Positions 18,743 to 26,794 of a DNA stretch of 64,000 bases are shown one piece after another. This stretch comes from Nostoc sp. NIES-4103 (GTDB lineage Bacteria; Cyanobacteriota; Cyanobacteriia; Cyanobacteriales; Nostocaceae): contig NZ_AP018288.1 of the NCBI RefSeq assembly GCF_002368335.1, forward strand, positions 302,948 through 366,947, in the 5' to 3' direction. The translations under genes and the position numbers were made by a program. The notes beneath the pieces were generated by a model. The model was not told the origin of the DNA, did not search any database, and saw only the letters and a list, made by a program, of their open reading frames with translations. Every line of letters begins with the position of its first letter. Within the stretch, counting starts at the first letter, position 1.

Positions 18743-19336
18743 ATGCTAATTCAAAAAAACGAAATCACTATTCGTTTAATGCAAGACAATATAGATGATT
18801 ATCAGTTAATGGCAAAATGGTTAACTGATGAGACTGTCTTAGAATTTTATGAAGGCAGAGATAATCCTTTCCCTTTAGAAAGAATTATAGAGAATTATCA
18901 ACCATTACTGATTGGAGAAGATCCAGCTATACCTTGCATAGTTTACTATCAAAATATTCCTATTGGTTATTTACAGTATTATGCACTCAATGACCAATCG
19001 GAAAGTGACAGGCAAATGTATTGCTTAGAACAAACCGATAATGTCTATGGAATTGACTTGTTTATCGGCGAAAGTAATTATTGGAATCAAGGAATTGGCA
19101 CAAAAATCTTATCAGCAGTTGTTAACTATCTTTTTCAAGAATTACAAGCTGATAAAATTGTCATTGACCCCCACGTTGATAATACCCGTGCCATTCGCTG
19201 CTATGAAAAATGTGGTTTTGTCAAAGTGAAGCTATTACCCGCCCATGAACTACATGAAGGGAAATACTCAGATAGCTGGCTGATGGCACTAGATAGGTTC
19301 GCATGGGCAAAAGCCATCTTTGGAAGTAAAAATTAA
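18743..19336 (+). CDS. GNAT acetyltransferase, aminoglycoside 6'-N-acetyltransferase-like
   Basis: GNAT-fold protein of 197 residues. GIDLFIGESNYWNQGIGTKIL contains the acetyl-CoA-binding loop, and DPHVDNTRAIRCYEKCGFVKV is the C-terminal GNAT motif; both resemble AAC(6')-type enzymes and siderophore-type acetyltransferases. The frame is open from 18659, but those upstream codons overlap the chaB terminator hairpin, so I start at the ATG at 18743. The substrate is unknown; housekeeping acylation is as likely as drug resistance, and resistance should not be assumed. Confidence 0.8.
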   Translation: MLIQKNEITIRLMQDNIDDYQLMAKWLTDETVLEFYEGRDNPFPLERIIENYQPLLIGEDPAIPCIVYYQNIPIGYLQYYALNDQSESDRQMYCLEQTDNVYGIDLFIGESNYWNQGIGTKILSAVVNYLFQELQADKIVIDPHVDNTRAIRCYEKCGFVKVKLLPAHELHEGKYSDSWLMALDRFAWAKAIFGSKN

Positions 19337-19522
19337 CTGGCTGGAATCAACTGATAGGGATGAAGTGCGGTAAAGATGTGTTACACGGCAATGGAACGGT
19401 ATGAGCTGCAAAAGGTAGGATTGAAAAATGAATAGGGCGATCGCACTTAGCCACAAAAAGAGTTAGCCTGAGTAGTATCTATAACGAAAATAGTTAAAAA
19501 TATTGAAAATACATATTCAGCA

Positions 19523-21139
19523 ATGGTTAACCCAGAAACACCATCTTTGCAAAAAACAGTAGACAGCCAGATTGTAGCTGTGACTGTGTACACTAACAAA
19601 GCTCTAGTTACACGCCGGGGTGTCGTTTCCTTAACAGGACTAGAAAGGGAATTATTAATTACCGGGCTACCAGTTACCCTACAAACCGAGTCCGTGAGAG
19701 TCAGCGGTAGTGGTACTATAGGGGTGCGCTTGTTGGGAGTTAGCAGCCATTACATTTACACCACTGAACCTGTGGCTGAAAGAGTCGCACAGTTAACCAG
19801 ACAAATCCAGCAAATAGAAACAGAAAAACGTTATCTACAAGCTCAAATAGATGCCTTCGTCTTGCAATCTAATTTTATTGAAGGCTTGCGGGAAAAAACA
19901 GAAGAACCCTTTGCCCAGAGTATATCACGAAAAAATCTCAGCCTCAGCGAAACTTTGGATTTCCTCAACTTTTTGGGCAGCCAGTACAGCGAATATGCGA
20001 TCGCATCTGGAGACTGCAAAAGCCAACAAGAAGAATTAGACAAGCAACTACAAGCACTTTGGGCCTCATTGCAAAAAATTCAAACACCTCATCCCCAGAA
20101 AAGTCTCAACTTGATTGTTGCAATTGAGTCGGCGGGTGAAGGCGAGTTTGAGTTTGAGTTATCCTACATAGTCGATTATGCCAGTTGGACTCCTCTGTAT
20201 GACTTACGGGTTAATAATACGAGTAATGTAGTACATTTAAACTACCTGGCAGAAGTTACCCAAAACACCGGTGAAGATTGGATTGATGTAGTGCTTACCC
20301 TTTCTACCGCGAAACCGGGATTAGGTACACTCCCACCCAAACTTGAACCTTGGTATATTGACACCCCAAGCCAAAAAAGGGTACGACAAAGGCGCACTGA
20401 GGAGTTTGACCTAGCAGCACCACGTAGTGCTGCTATCCAAGCAAATCACCAAGAACCAGACGACCTTGCAGCAGAAAGTCTGATTCCAGCAGAAACAGTT
20501 GTTGCAGAGTTATCCCAGCAAGGAAGTGTAGTTACTTTTAAACTCAATGGCGGCGGTAATATTCCCAGTGATGGTACACCCCATAAAACAACGATTTTCA
20601 ACGACAATTTTCCTTGTAGTTTTGATTATGTGGCAATGCCGCGCTTGGTGAGTTTTGCTTATTTACAAGCTAATGTGAAAAATCCCTCCAACGGTGCAAC
20701 TCTATTACCGGGCAAAGCAAATATTTTCCGTGACAATATATTTGTTGGTACAACTAATTTAGAAAATATTGCACCAGGGCAAGAATTTAAATTGAATTTA
20801 GGCATTGATGAAGCTTTAAAAATTGAGCGTGAATTAGTCGAACGTCAAGTTGATAAAAAATTGATAAGTAACTTGCGCCGGACTACTTATGGTTATCGAT
20901 TGGTAATTACTAACTTGCTGAATCAAGAAACTAAGTTGAAAATCACTGAACAATTACCAGTTAGCCGTAACGAGCAAATTAAAGTACGCCTCACCCGCAG
21001 CAACCCACAAATTCAACTTGGTGAAATGGCGATTTTAGAATGGTTGCTAACTATTTCACCCCAAGAGCCACGAGAGATATTTTACCAGTTCATTGTCGAA
21101 CATCCACCGGAGATAACCGTTGTGGGATTAGACATTTAA
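19523..21139 (+). CDS. MuiA-like protein (DUF4140/DUF4139)
   Basis: The 538-residue protein resembles the mucoidy inhibitor A family: an N-terminal domain (IVAVTVYTNKALVTRRG, about residues 18-115), a coiled-coil stretch (Q/E/K-rich, about 90-190), and a long C-terminal beta-rich domain beginning VDYASWTPLYDLRVN and continuing through LTLSTAKPGLGTLPPKLEPWY. No signal peptide or catalytic site is seen. The family was named from a plasmid-linked mucoidy phenotype, and its molecular function is unknown. It stands alone, and a repeat-rich gap follows. Confidence 0.85.
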   Translation: MVNPETPSLQKTVDSQIVAVTVYTNKALVTRRGVVSLTGLERELLITGLPVTLQTESVRVSGSGTIGVRLLGVSSHYIYTTEPVAERVAQLTRQIQQIETEKRYLQAQIDAFVLQSNFIEGLREKTEEPFAQSISRKNLSLSETLDFLNFLGSQYSEYAIASGDCKSQQEELDKQLQALWASLQKIQTPHPQKSLNLIVAIESAGEGEFEFELSYIVDYASWTPLYDLRVNNTSNVVHLNYLAEVTQNTGEDWIDVVLTLSTAKPGLGTLPPKLEPWYIDTPSQKRVRQRRTEEFDLAAPRSAAIQANHQEPDDLAAESLIPAETVVAELSQQGSVVTFKLNGGGNIPSDGTPHKTTIFNDNFPCSFDYVAMPRLVSFAYLQANVKNPSNGATLLPGKANIFRDNIFVGTTNLENIAPGQEFKLNLGIDEALKIERELVERQVDKKLISNLRRTTYGYRLVITNLLNQETKLKITEQLPVSRNEQIKVRLTRSNPQIQLGEMAILEWLLTISPQEPREIFYQFIVEHPPEITVVGLDI

Positions 21140-21811
21140 AATCGAAGTTATAGCTGGGGACTGGGGACTAGGGACTGGGGACTAGGTGAAAAGTCTTTTT
21201 GTGTCTAGGTTTTATGATCTGTTGATGTCCTAACACTACTGGCGACAGCTATACCATTATTCTTCAAGCTTCTACTAATTTTCTAAATTGACGTGAGTTC
21301 GGTGAACCTCTCCCCAACCCCTCTCTGCGTCGGAGAGGGGCTTTAACATTGGGATATTTTTTTACTTGGAAGTCACTAATCTGCTAATTATCAGATATAA
21401 CTCAAGTAATTATGTCTGAATTATTAACTATATAGATTGGTTAAATTGTGTCAAATTACTTAACTATCAACCTCTGAGTAAGCAAATAATATCGTGATTG
21501 GAATAATGTATTTGTATAATCGAAAAAAGAAATTCTAATAGTCAAATATAGAAAAATAGAGTTAGTTATTCATTAATATTTGAATATTCAAACATATTTT
21601 TGAGAAAATAGTCTATTAATATTGATTATAAGTAAGAGTCTAGAAACATATCTAGACAAAAAGCGTTTACTTATGTCTAAACAATCAATTCACAAGGATT
21701 GATTTAGGAAATTCAATTTGCAACCATCATAACTAAGGTTAAACGAAGTATAGTTTAATCTTGCTTTTGATGTGAAAAGTCCTTGGTTTGTAATACAAAG
21801 GAGAAAGCCTA
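21140..21811. other. AT-rich leader region with one small-element end
   Basis: No gene. An ACGTGAGTTCGGTGAACC repeat with a CCCCTCTC...GAGAGGGG hairpin lies at 21291-21345. The remaining 450 bases are AT-rich without HIP1 sites and should hold the promoter and leader of the hexad-repeat peptide gene. Confidence 0.5.
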
Positions 21812-22096
21812 ATGGCTGATGTCAAAATCTCTGAATTGGATGCTCTTGGTTATAATCTGTTTAATGATTCCGAAAGCTTTCTCAATGAACTAGCCACTCA
21901 AGAAAGGCAAAATATTGAGGGAGGTGGATTTTCCGGTGGCTGGAGTCATAGCGGCGGTTTCAGCCACGGCGGCGGCTGGAGTCATAGCGGTGGCTGGAGT
22001 CGTGGCGGTGGTTTCAGCCACGGCGGTGGCTGGAGTCATGGCGGCGGCTTCAGCAATAGCGGCGGCTTCAGCCACAGCAACAACAGTTTCTTTTAG
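21812..22096 (+). CDS. GG-leader peptide with Gly-Trp/Phe-Ser-His hexad repeats, candidate RiPP precursor
   Basis: A 94-residue peptide with two parts. Residues 1-36 are acidic and helix-like (ISELDALGYNLFNDSESFL), ending in IEGGG (35-39), the look of a double-glycine leader for export or maturation. From residue 40 to 92 the sequence is nine units of about G-[F/W]-S-[H/R/N]-[S/G]-G, alternating Phe and Trp, with one Arg and otherwise His, Ser or Asn at position four. There is no Cys or Thr. The start has a strong AAAGGAG ribosome site (21799-21805) and a terminator follows within 75 bases, so it is a monocistronic, real gene. No maturase or peptidase-transporter is adjacent. The His-rich core could bind metal, be modified, or be a structural protein; the family is not recognised. 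Confidence 0.8.
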   Translation: MADVKISELDALGYNLFNDSESFLNELATQERQNIEGGGFSGGWSHSGGFSHGGGWSHSGGWSRGGGFSHGGGWSHGGGFSNSGGFSHSNNSFF

Positions 22097-22134
22097 CCAT
22101 ATTAAGAAATAGTAATATTTATTAAATGGCAAAT

Positions 22135-22170
22135 ATAGCAGTCCTAAATCATTTTTAGGACTGCTATTTT
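22135..22170 (+). terminator. Terminator after the hexad-repeat peptide
   Basis: ATAGCAGTCCTAAA (22135-22148) pairs with TTTAGGACTGCTAT (22154-22167) around a 5-base loop, followed by TTT. It lies 39 bases after the stop. The flanking A-run and T-run make it usable from both strands, so it may also end the convergent small gene. Confidence 0.9.
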
Positions 22171-22186
22171 GCTCAGAGGGTTTTAA

Positions 22187-22393
22187 TTATGGATCTTCAG
22201 GTAAAATCCATTTTGGCGGTTCCATCATTTTTTTCCGTAGCCGTTCTTCAGCCATCTCCAGCATTTGGTCTAAGGAAGTCTCTTCAATAAATTGTGCTGC
22301 TGCTTCTCTAAACTCGATATTGGGACATTTATTTCCTAAAACGCACCCGTTGATACAAGCTTCAGCGCAGTTAACTTTTTGCTCCACAGTCAA
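22187..22393 (-). CDS. Small Cys-rich protein, function unknown
   Basis: A 68-residue protein with four closely spaced cysteines, C9, C13, C17 and C23 (NCAEACINGCVLGNKC), followed by a charged helical tail. The spacing CX3CX3CX5C could bind zinc or an Fe-S cluster, but no known motif matches exactly. It is convergent with the hexad-repeat peptide, only 90 bases away across a shared terminator, and divergent from mnmE. Whether it works with either neighbour is unknown. Confidence 0.65.
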   Translation of the reverse strand: MTVEQKVNCAEACINGCVLGNKCPNIEFREAAAQFIEETSLDQMLEMAEERLRKKMMEPPKWILPEDP

Positions 22394-22578
22394 TTCCTCT
22401 TTGTGACATACTCCTAAACTACTGACTCTCAGGCATTACCCTCCAGATAAATTTTACCTTGCTAGTTGTCATCTCTTAGCCCTAAATACCTACCATTGAT
22501 ATATCAGTCGTTGCTGATAGCACTTTTGCTAAGCTAGCTAACGATATATATGCAATGTTTTGCACCAAAAGGGCGCTC

Positions 22579-23973
22579 ATGTCGGAATTGTTTGCCACTA
22601 CTGGAACCATCGCTGCGATCGCTACTGCTGTTGTGCCGCAGCAGGGTAGTGTAGGTATTGTGCGGGTATCTGGTACCCAAGCAATGCCCATTGCTCAAAC
22701 TCTGTTTCATGCACCAGGGCGGCAAGTTTGGGAAAGTCACCGCATTCTCTACGGTTATATCCGCCATCCCCAGACGCAACAATTGGTGGATGAAGCTTTG
22801 TTGCTGATTATGAAAGCACCTCGTTCCTACACTCGTGAGGACGTGGTGGAATTCCATTGTCACGGAGGAATCATCGCAGTGCAACAGGTGCTGCAACTGT
22901 GTTTGTTAAATGGGGCAAGACTAGCCCAACCAGGAGAATTTACCCTGCGTGCCTTTTTGAATGGGCGACTGGATTTGACTCAAGCCGAAAGTATTGCTGA
23001 TTTAGTGGGAGCGCGATCGCCCCAAGCTGCTCAAACTGCTTTAGCTGGTTTACAGGGAAAATTAGCTCATCCCATCCGGCAGTTACGCGCTAACTGTTTG
23101 GATATTTTAGCAGAAATCGAAGCTCGCATTGATTTTGAGGAAGATCTACCCCCGCTGGATGATAAAGCTATCATATCAGATATTGATCGCATTGCCGCAG
23201 AAATTACTAGGTTATTAGCAACAAAAGATCAAGGTGAACTACTCCGCACAGGTTTAAAAGTAGCGATTGTTGGGCGTCCAAATGTGGGGAAATCGAGTTT
23301 GTTGAACGCTTGGAGTCAAAGCGATCGCGCCATTGTCACAGATTTACCAGGTACTACCCGCGATGTGGTGGAATCGCAGTTAGTTGTGGGGGGAATTCCC
23401 GTGCAGGTGCTAGATACAGCCGGGATTCGAGAAACCGTAGACCAAGTAGAAAAAATTGGTGTAGAGCGATCGCGCCGTGCCGCCAGTGCAGCTGATTTAG
23501 TATTGTTAACCATCGATGCTTCAGCAGGTTGGACACCAGGCGATGAAGAAATTTATCAACAGGTGCAACATCGTCCCTTAATTTTAGTAATTAACAAAGT
23601 TGATTTAGTAGCAAAAAGTGAATGGAAAACTCTGCAATCTCAAATTCCAAATTTAAAGTTTAAAATTCTCACAGCAGCTGCAAAGAATCAGGGTATTGAG
23701 CATTTAGAAACAGCAATTCTAGAGATAGTTAAAGCTGGCAAAGTCCAAGCTGCTGATCTGGACTTAGCAATTAACCAAAGGCAAGCAGCAGCCTTAACTC
23801 AAGCTCAAATTTCCTTAGAACAAGTACAAACAACAATTGCTCAACAGTTACCTCTTGATTTTTGGACAATTGACTTAAGGGGTGCAATTTATGCACTAGG
23901 ACAAATTACTGGAGAAGAAGTTACAGAATCAGTTTTAGATAGGATTTTTAGTCGGTTTTGTATTGGTAAATAA
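22579..23973 (+). CDS. mnmE: tRNA modification GTPase MnmE (TrmE)
   Basis: With MnmG, installs the carboxymethylaminomethyl group on U34 of certain tRNAs. The N-terminal folate-binding domain (FATTGTIAAIATAVVPQQGS), the central helices, and an inserted GTPase domain are all present: GRPNVGKSS (G1, about residue 232), LPGTTRD (G2), DTAG (G3) and NKVD (G4). The C-terminal CIGK is the family's signature end and holds the catalytic Cys. I start at the ATG at 22579 (AAAAGGG just before) rather than the ATG eight codons upstream; the length is 464 residues. Confidence 0.95.
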   Translation: MSELFATTGTIAAIATAVVPQQGSVGIVRVSGTQAMPIAQTLFHAPGRQVWESHRILYGYIRHPQTQQLVDEALLLIMKAPRSYTREDVVEFHCHGGIIAVQQVLQLCLLNGARLAQPGEFTLRAFLNGRLDLTQAESIADLVGARSPQAAQTALAGLQGKLAHPIRQLRANCLDILAEIEARIDFEEDLPPLDDKAIISDIDRIAAEITRLLATKDQGELLRTGLKVAIVGRPNVGKSSLLNAWSQSDRAIVTDLPGTTRDVVESQLVVGGIPVQVLDTAGIRETVDQVEKIGVERSRRAASAADLVLLTIDASAGWTPGDEEIYQQVQHRPLILVINKVDLVAKSEWKTLQSQIPNLKFKILTAAAKNQGIEHLETAILEIVKAGKVQAADLDLAINQRQAAALTQAQISLEQVQTTIAQQLPLDFWTIDLRGAIYALGQITGEEVTESVLDRIFSRFCIGK

Positions 23974-24146
23974 TGAATAATTAGGATATTTTTAAAGTTG
24001 TTATTTTCGCTCTCTCCTCTCTTGAATCTGCGACTCTGCGTGATAAAAAAGATTTATGTAAGAGTTTTATTGCCTCACGCAAAGACGCAAAGGAAGATAT
24101 AGGTAATCTGATGACGAAAAGGGAGTAATAATGTTATATTAAAATT

Positions 24147-24563
24147 ATGCTACAAATTTCTAAAACAGTCATTATTCCCGATAGCGACATCGAAATTAGC
24201 GCCATTCGCTCTCAAGGTGCGGGAGGGCAAAATGTCAACAAAGTTTCTACGGCTATCCATTTACGTTTTGACATTGCAGCTTCATCGTTACCTGATTATT
24301 ATAAACAAGAGCTGTTGAAACTGAGTGATCGACGCATCACAGACCAAGGAGTTGTTGTCATTAAAGCTCAAGAACATCGCAGCCAAGAAAAAAATCGGGA
24401 AGAAGCGTTAAGACGACTTCAAGAACTGATTCAAAGTGTAACTTTAATCAAGATAAAACGCAGACCTACTAAACCCACTCGCAGTTCTCAAAAAAAGCGT
24501 CTTGACCACAAAAATCAGCGCGGACAAGTTAAGTTGAATAGAGGCAAAGTTACGGATTATTGA
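24147..24563 (+). CDS. arfB: Peptide chain release factor-like protein ArfB (YaeJ)
   Basis: Rescues stalled ribosomes by hydrolysing the peptidyl-tRNA. The 138 residues hold the GGQ motif in SQGAGGQNVNKVSTAIHLRF and a basic, flexible C-terminal tail (KIKRRPTKPTRSSQKKR), which in ArfB enters the empty mRNA channel. It lacks the stop-codon-reading domains of true release factors. The start is an ATG at 24147. An inverted repeat with GCAAAGACGCAAAGG lies upstream. Confidence 0.93.
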   Translation: MLQISKTVIIPDSDIEISAIRSQGAGGQNVNKVSTAIHLRFDIAASSLPDYYKQELLKLSDRRITDQGVVVIKAQEHRSQEKNREEALRRLQELIQSVTLIKIKRRPTKPTRSSQKKRLDHKNQRGQVKLNRGKVTDY

Positions 24564-24600
24564 TTCATAATTGTTGTTGGGTTTCACTGTTGTTTAATCA

Positions 24601-25116
24601 ATGTACATTTCAATTCGCCAAGCAACCATACAAGATACGGTGATAGTCTCAGATGTGCTTCTAGAAGCAGCTTTGTGGCTCCAGCAGCGTGGTATACCTC
24701 TGTGGCACCATAGTGAAGTTTCGCCAAATAGTATCTTTGAAGATGTCGCCAAAGGCTTGTTTTTCATTGCCGAGTACGCTGGTGAACCAGTTGGTACAAT
24801 CAAGTTTCAACTTGAGGATTTACTGTTCTGGCCGGATATTTTTCAGGAAGATTCAGCATTTGTACATCGTCTCGCAGTTAAACGGCGTTACTCTGGCGGT
24901 AAAGTTTCTTCAGCACTGCTCACTTGGGCAGTAAAATATGCACAAACCCTTGATAAACGTTATTTACGTTTAGATTGTGATGCTGCGCGTCCCCGCCTCA
25001 AAGCTATATATGAATGCTTTGGTTTTCGTCATCACAGTGATAGACAAGTTGGTGCTTATTTCGTTTCTCGCTATGAATATGAAATAGTTTCTAATGTAAG
25101 AGGGATTGGGGACTAG
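24601..25116 (+). CDS. GNAT family acetyltransferase
   Basis: A 171-residue single-domain GNAT protein: IRQATIQDTVIVSDVLLEAA at the N-terminus, FVHRLAVKRRYSGGKVSSALLTWA for the acetyl-CoA-binding region (the usual GxG is weak), and LDCDAARPRLKAIYECFGF near the end. The last few residues are encoded by a GGGATTGGGGACTAGGGACT tandem repeat, so the C-terminus has probably been extended by repeat sequence. Substrate unknown. It lies 37 bases after arfB and may share its transcript. Confidence 0.82.
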   Translation: MYISIRQATIQDTVIVSDVLLEAALWLQQRGIPLWHHSEVSPNSIFEDVAKGLFFIAEYAGEPVGTIKFQLEDLLFWPDIFQEDSAFVHRLAVKRRYSGGKVSSALLTWAVKYAQTLDKRYLRLDCDAARPRLKAIYECFGFRHHSDRQVGAYFVSRYEYEIVSNVRGIGD

Positions 25117-25156
25117 GGACTGGGGATTGGGTAAACAGTGTATAACTAAAGTTTAT

Positions 25157-25927
25157 ATGTCTTTTATTGATGAAATTAATGATGCCAATGCATTGATTGT
25201 AGGAGCAAGCCAAGGCATTGGTTTAGGTTTTGTGAAAAGATTGCTACAAGATGACAGAATTGCTAAAGTTTATGCAACTTATCGTCAATTGGAATCTGCT
25301 TCTGAATTAATTGATCTTACAAGCGAACATCCTGAACGATTAATTTGTCTGTCGATGGATATCACAGATGAATTACAAATTAGTGAATGTATACAACAGC
25401 TACGTAGCCAAATCAACAAGCTGCATTTAGTTATCAATTGTGTGGGATTACTGCATGATGACACTTTGCAACCTGAAAAAAGTTTAAGACAAATCAATTC
25501 GGAAAATTTGCTACGCTACTTTCAAATTAACAGTATTGGTGCTGTGCTGCTAGCTAAACATTTGCTACCCTTATTTCGTCATCAAGAACGTAGCGTATTT
25601 GCCACTATTTCTGCCAAACTTGGTAGTATTGGCGATAACCAACTCGGTGGCTGGTATGGTTACCGCGCTTCTAAAGCCGCACTCAATATGTTGATACGAA
25701 CTGCGGCGATTGAATATAGTAGAAGCTGTCCCAAAACTTTGGTAGTAACATTGCATCCAGGTACAACCGATACACGCCTTTCTCGTCCATTTCAAGCAAA
25801 TGTACCTGCGGAAAAATTATTTTCAGTAGAACGCACTGTCACTCAATTATTAACTGTTATCGAACAACTTCAAGAAGGTGATAGCGGTCATTTTTTCTCG
25901 TGGGATGGGAGTAGGTTGCCTTGGTAA
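25157..25927 (+). CDS. Short-chain dehydrogenase/reductase
   Basis: A 256-residue Rossmann-fold oxidoreductase. LIVGASQGIGLGFVKRLL is the cofactor-binding motif and YGYRASKAALNMLIRTAA carries the catalytic Tyr and Lys; VINCVGLL stands where NAG is usual. The C-terminal VVTLHPGTTDTRLSRPF resembles the C-factor/sniffer-like branch. The frame is open from 25106, but those 17 codons come from a tandem repeat; the ATG at 25157 starts the family homology. Substrate unknown. Confidence 0.88.
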   Translation: MSFIDEINDANALIVGASQGIGLGFVKRLLQDDRIAKVYATYRQLESASELIDLTSEHPERLICLSMDITDELQISECIQQLRSQINKLHLVINCVGLLHDDTLQPEKSLRQINSENLLRYFQINSIGAVLLAKHLLPLFRHQERSVFATISAKLGSIGDNQLGGWYGYRASKAALNMLIRTAAIEYSRSCPKTLVVTLHPGTTDTRLSRPFQANVPAEKLFSVERTVTQLLTVIEQLQEGDSGHFFSWDGSRLPW

Positions 25928-26010
25928 GGGATATGATAGTATTTTAGTACTATGAAATTGCTAATTTTGGTCAGCTTTTTTTAGTAGCTGTCAACATTTA
26001 TAATCAAACT

Positions 26011-26427
26011 ATGCCAGCTAAAGACATTTTTCATAACGCTGTTCGTTCAGCTTTAGAGAAGGATGGGTGGACAATTACTCATGACCCTCTATCAGTTAAA
26101 GTTGATGAAATTGAGTTTTATGTAGATTTAGGTGCAGAACGAATTTTAGCTGCTGAAAAAGCTGGTCAAAAAATTGCAGTTGAAATTAAATCTTTCCTTG
26201 GAACATCAGAGATTAGTGAATTTTATATAGCTCTTGGTCAAACACTCACTTATCGTTCAGCATTGCGTAGAAAATTCCCTGATAGAGTTTTATATTTAGC
26301 TATTTCTGAGGATATTTATCAAGACTTTTTTATTCGCCCGTTTATTCAAGAGGTAATCGCAGAACATAGACTTAAGCTTCTCATTTTTGCGCCAATTACA
26401 GAAGAGGTTTTGCTATGGAAAGAATAA
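26011..26427 (+). CDS. xisH: XisH family protein
   Basis: A 138-residue protein matching XisH, named for a gene needed with XisF and XisI for developmentally timed excision of the fdxN element in Anabaena. KVDEIEFYVDLGAE and QKIAVEIKSFLG form a D-(x)n-E-x-K arrangement (D39, E58, K60) like that of PD-(D/E)xK nucleases, consistent with a nuclease-like fold. It overlaps xisI by 13 bases, so the two are translationally coupled. There is no xisF recombinase or element boundary here, so this is a stand-alone pair, as is common in cyanobacteria; its role outside fdxN is unknown. Confidence 0.92.
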   Translation: MPAKDIFHNAVRSALEKDGWTITHDPLSVKVDEIEFYVDLGAERILAAEKAGQKIAVEIKSFLGTSEISEFYIALGQTLTYRSALRRKFPDRVLYLAISEDIYQDFFIRPFIQEVIAEHRLKLLIFAPITEEVLLWKE

Positions 26428-26744
26428 ACTACCGTGAAATAGTAAAGAAAATCCTAGAGGGTCATTCGATTCACCACTCAAATGATGATACAGAAGTACA
26501 ACTGATTTTTGATTACGAACATGACCATTATCAAGTTGTTCATTTGGGATGGGAAGAACTAAGGCGGGTTTATGGTTGTATTATTCATGTTGATATTAAA
26601 GATGGCAAGATTTGGATTCAACGAGATGGGACTGAGGTAGGAGTAGCTAATGAGTTAGTTGCTGCTGGAGTTCCTAAACAAGATATTGTTTTGGGTTTTC
26701 ATGCTCCATATAAGCGCAAGTATACAGAGTTTGCAGTGGGGTAA
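26415..26744 (+). CDS. xisI: XisI family protein
   Basis: A 109-residue partner of XisH: INYREIVKKILEGHSIHHS, then IFDYEHDHYQVVHLGWEE and HVDIKDGKIWIQRDGTEVG, which are typical of XisI. The ATG lies inside the end of xisH. In the fdxN system XisH and XisI appear to act together as directionality or control factors. The tight overlap also resembles toxin-antitoxin arrangements, though no toxin fold is evident here. Confidence 0.93.
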   Translation: MERINYREIVKKILEGHSIHHSNDDTEVQLIFDYEHDHYQVVHLGWEELRRVYGCIIHVDIKDGKIWIQRDGTEVGVANELVAAGVPKQDIVLGFHAPYKRKYTEFAVG

Positions 26745-26794
26745 ATGTAAATACATAGCGCGATCGCTTGTTTGATAAAGTAGCGATCGCCCTT

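Noticed and set aside
21915..22112. Plus-strand alternative frame in the peptide gene (Ala/Val-rich)
   Set aside because: A shifted reading of the same repeat; the AAAGGAG site and codon pattern support the 21812 frame.
21890..22132. Open frame antisense to the hexad-repeat peptide (Ala/Thr-rich)
   Set aside because: It exists only because the GGC/GGT-rich repeat has no stops on the other strand; there is no ribosome site and it runs through the terminator.
26011..26744. Presence of an excisable fdxN-type element
   Set aside because: Only xisH and xisI are present; no recombinase gene, interrupted fdxN or direct-repeat borders were seen in the window.
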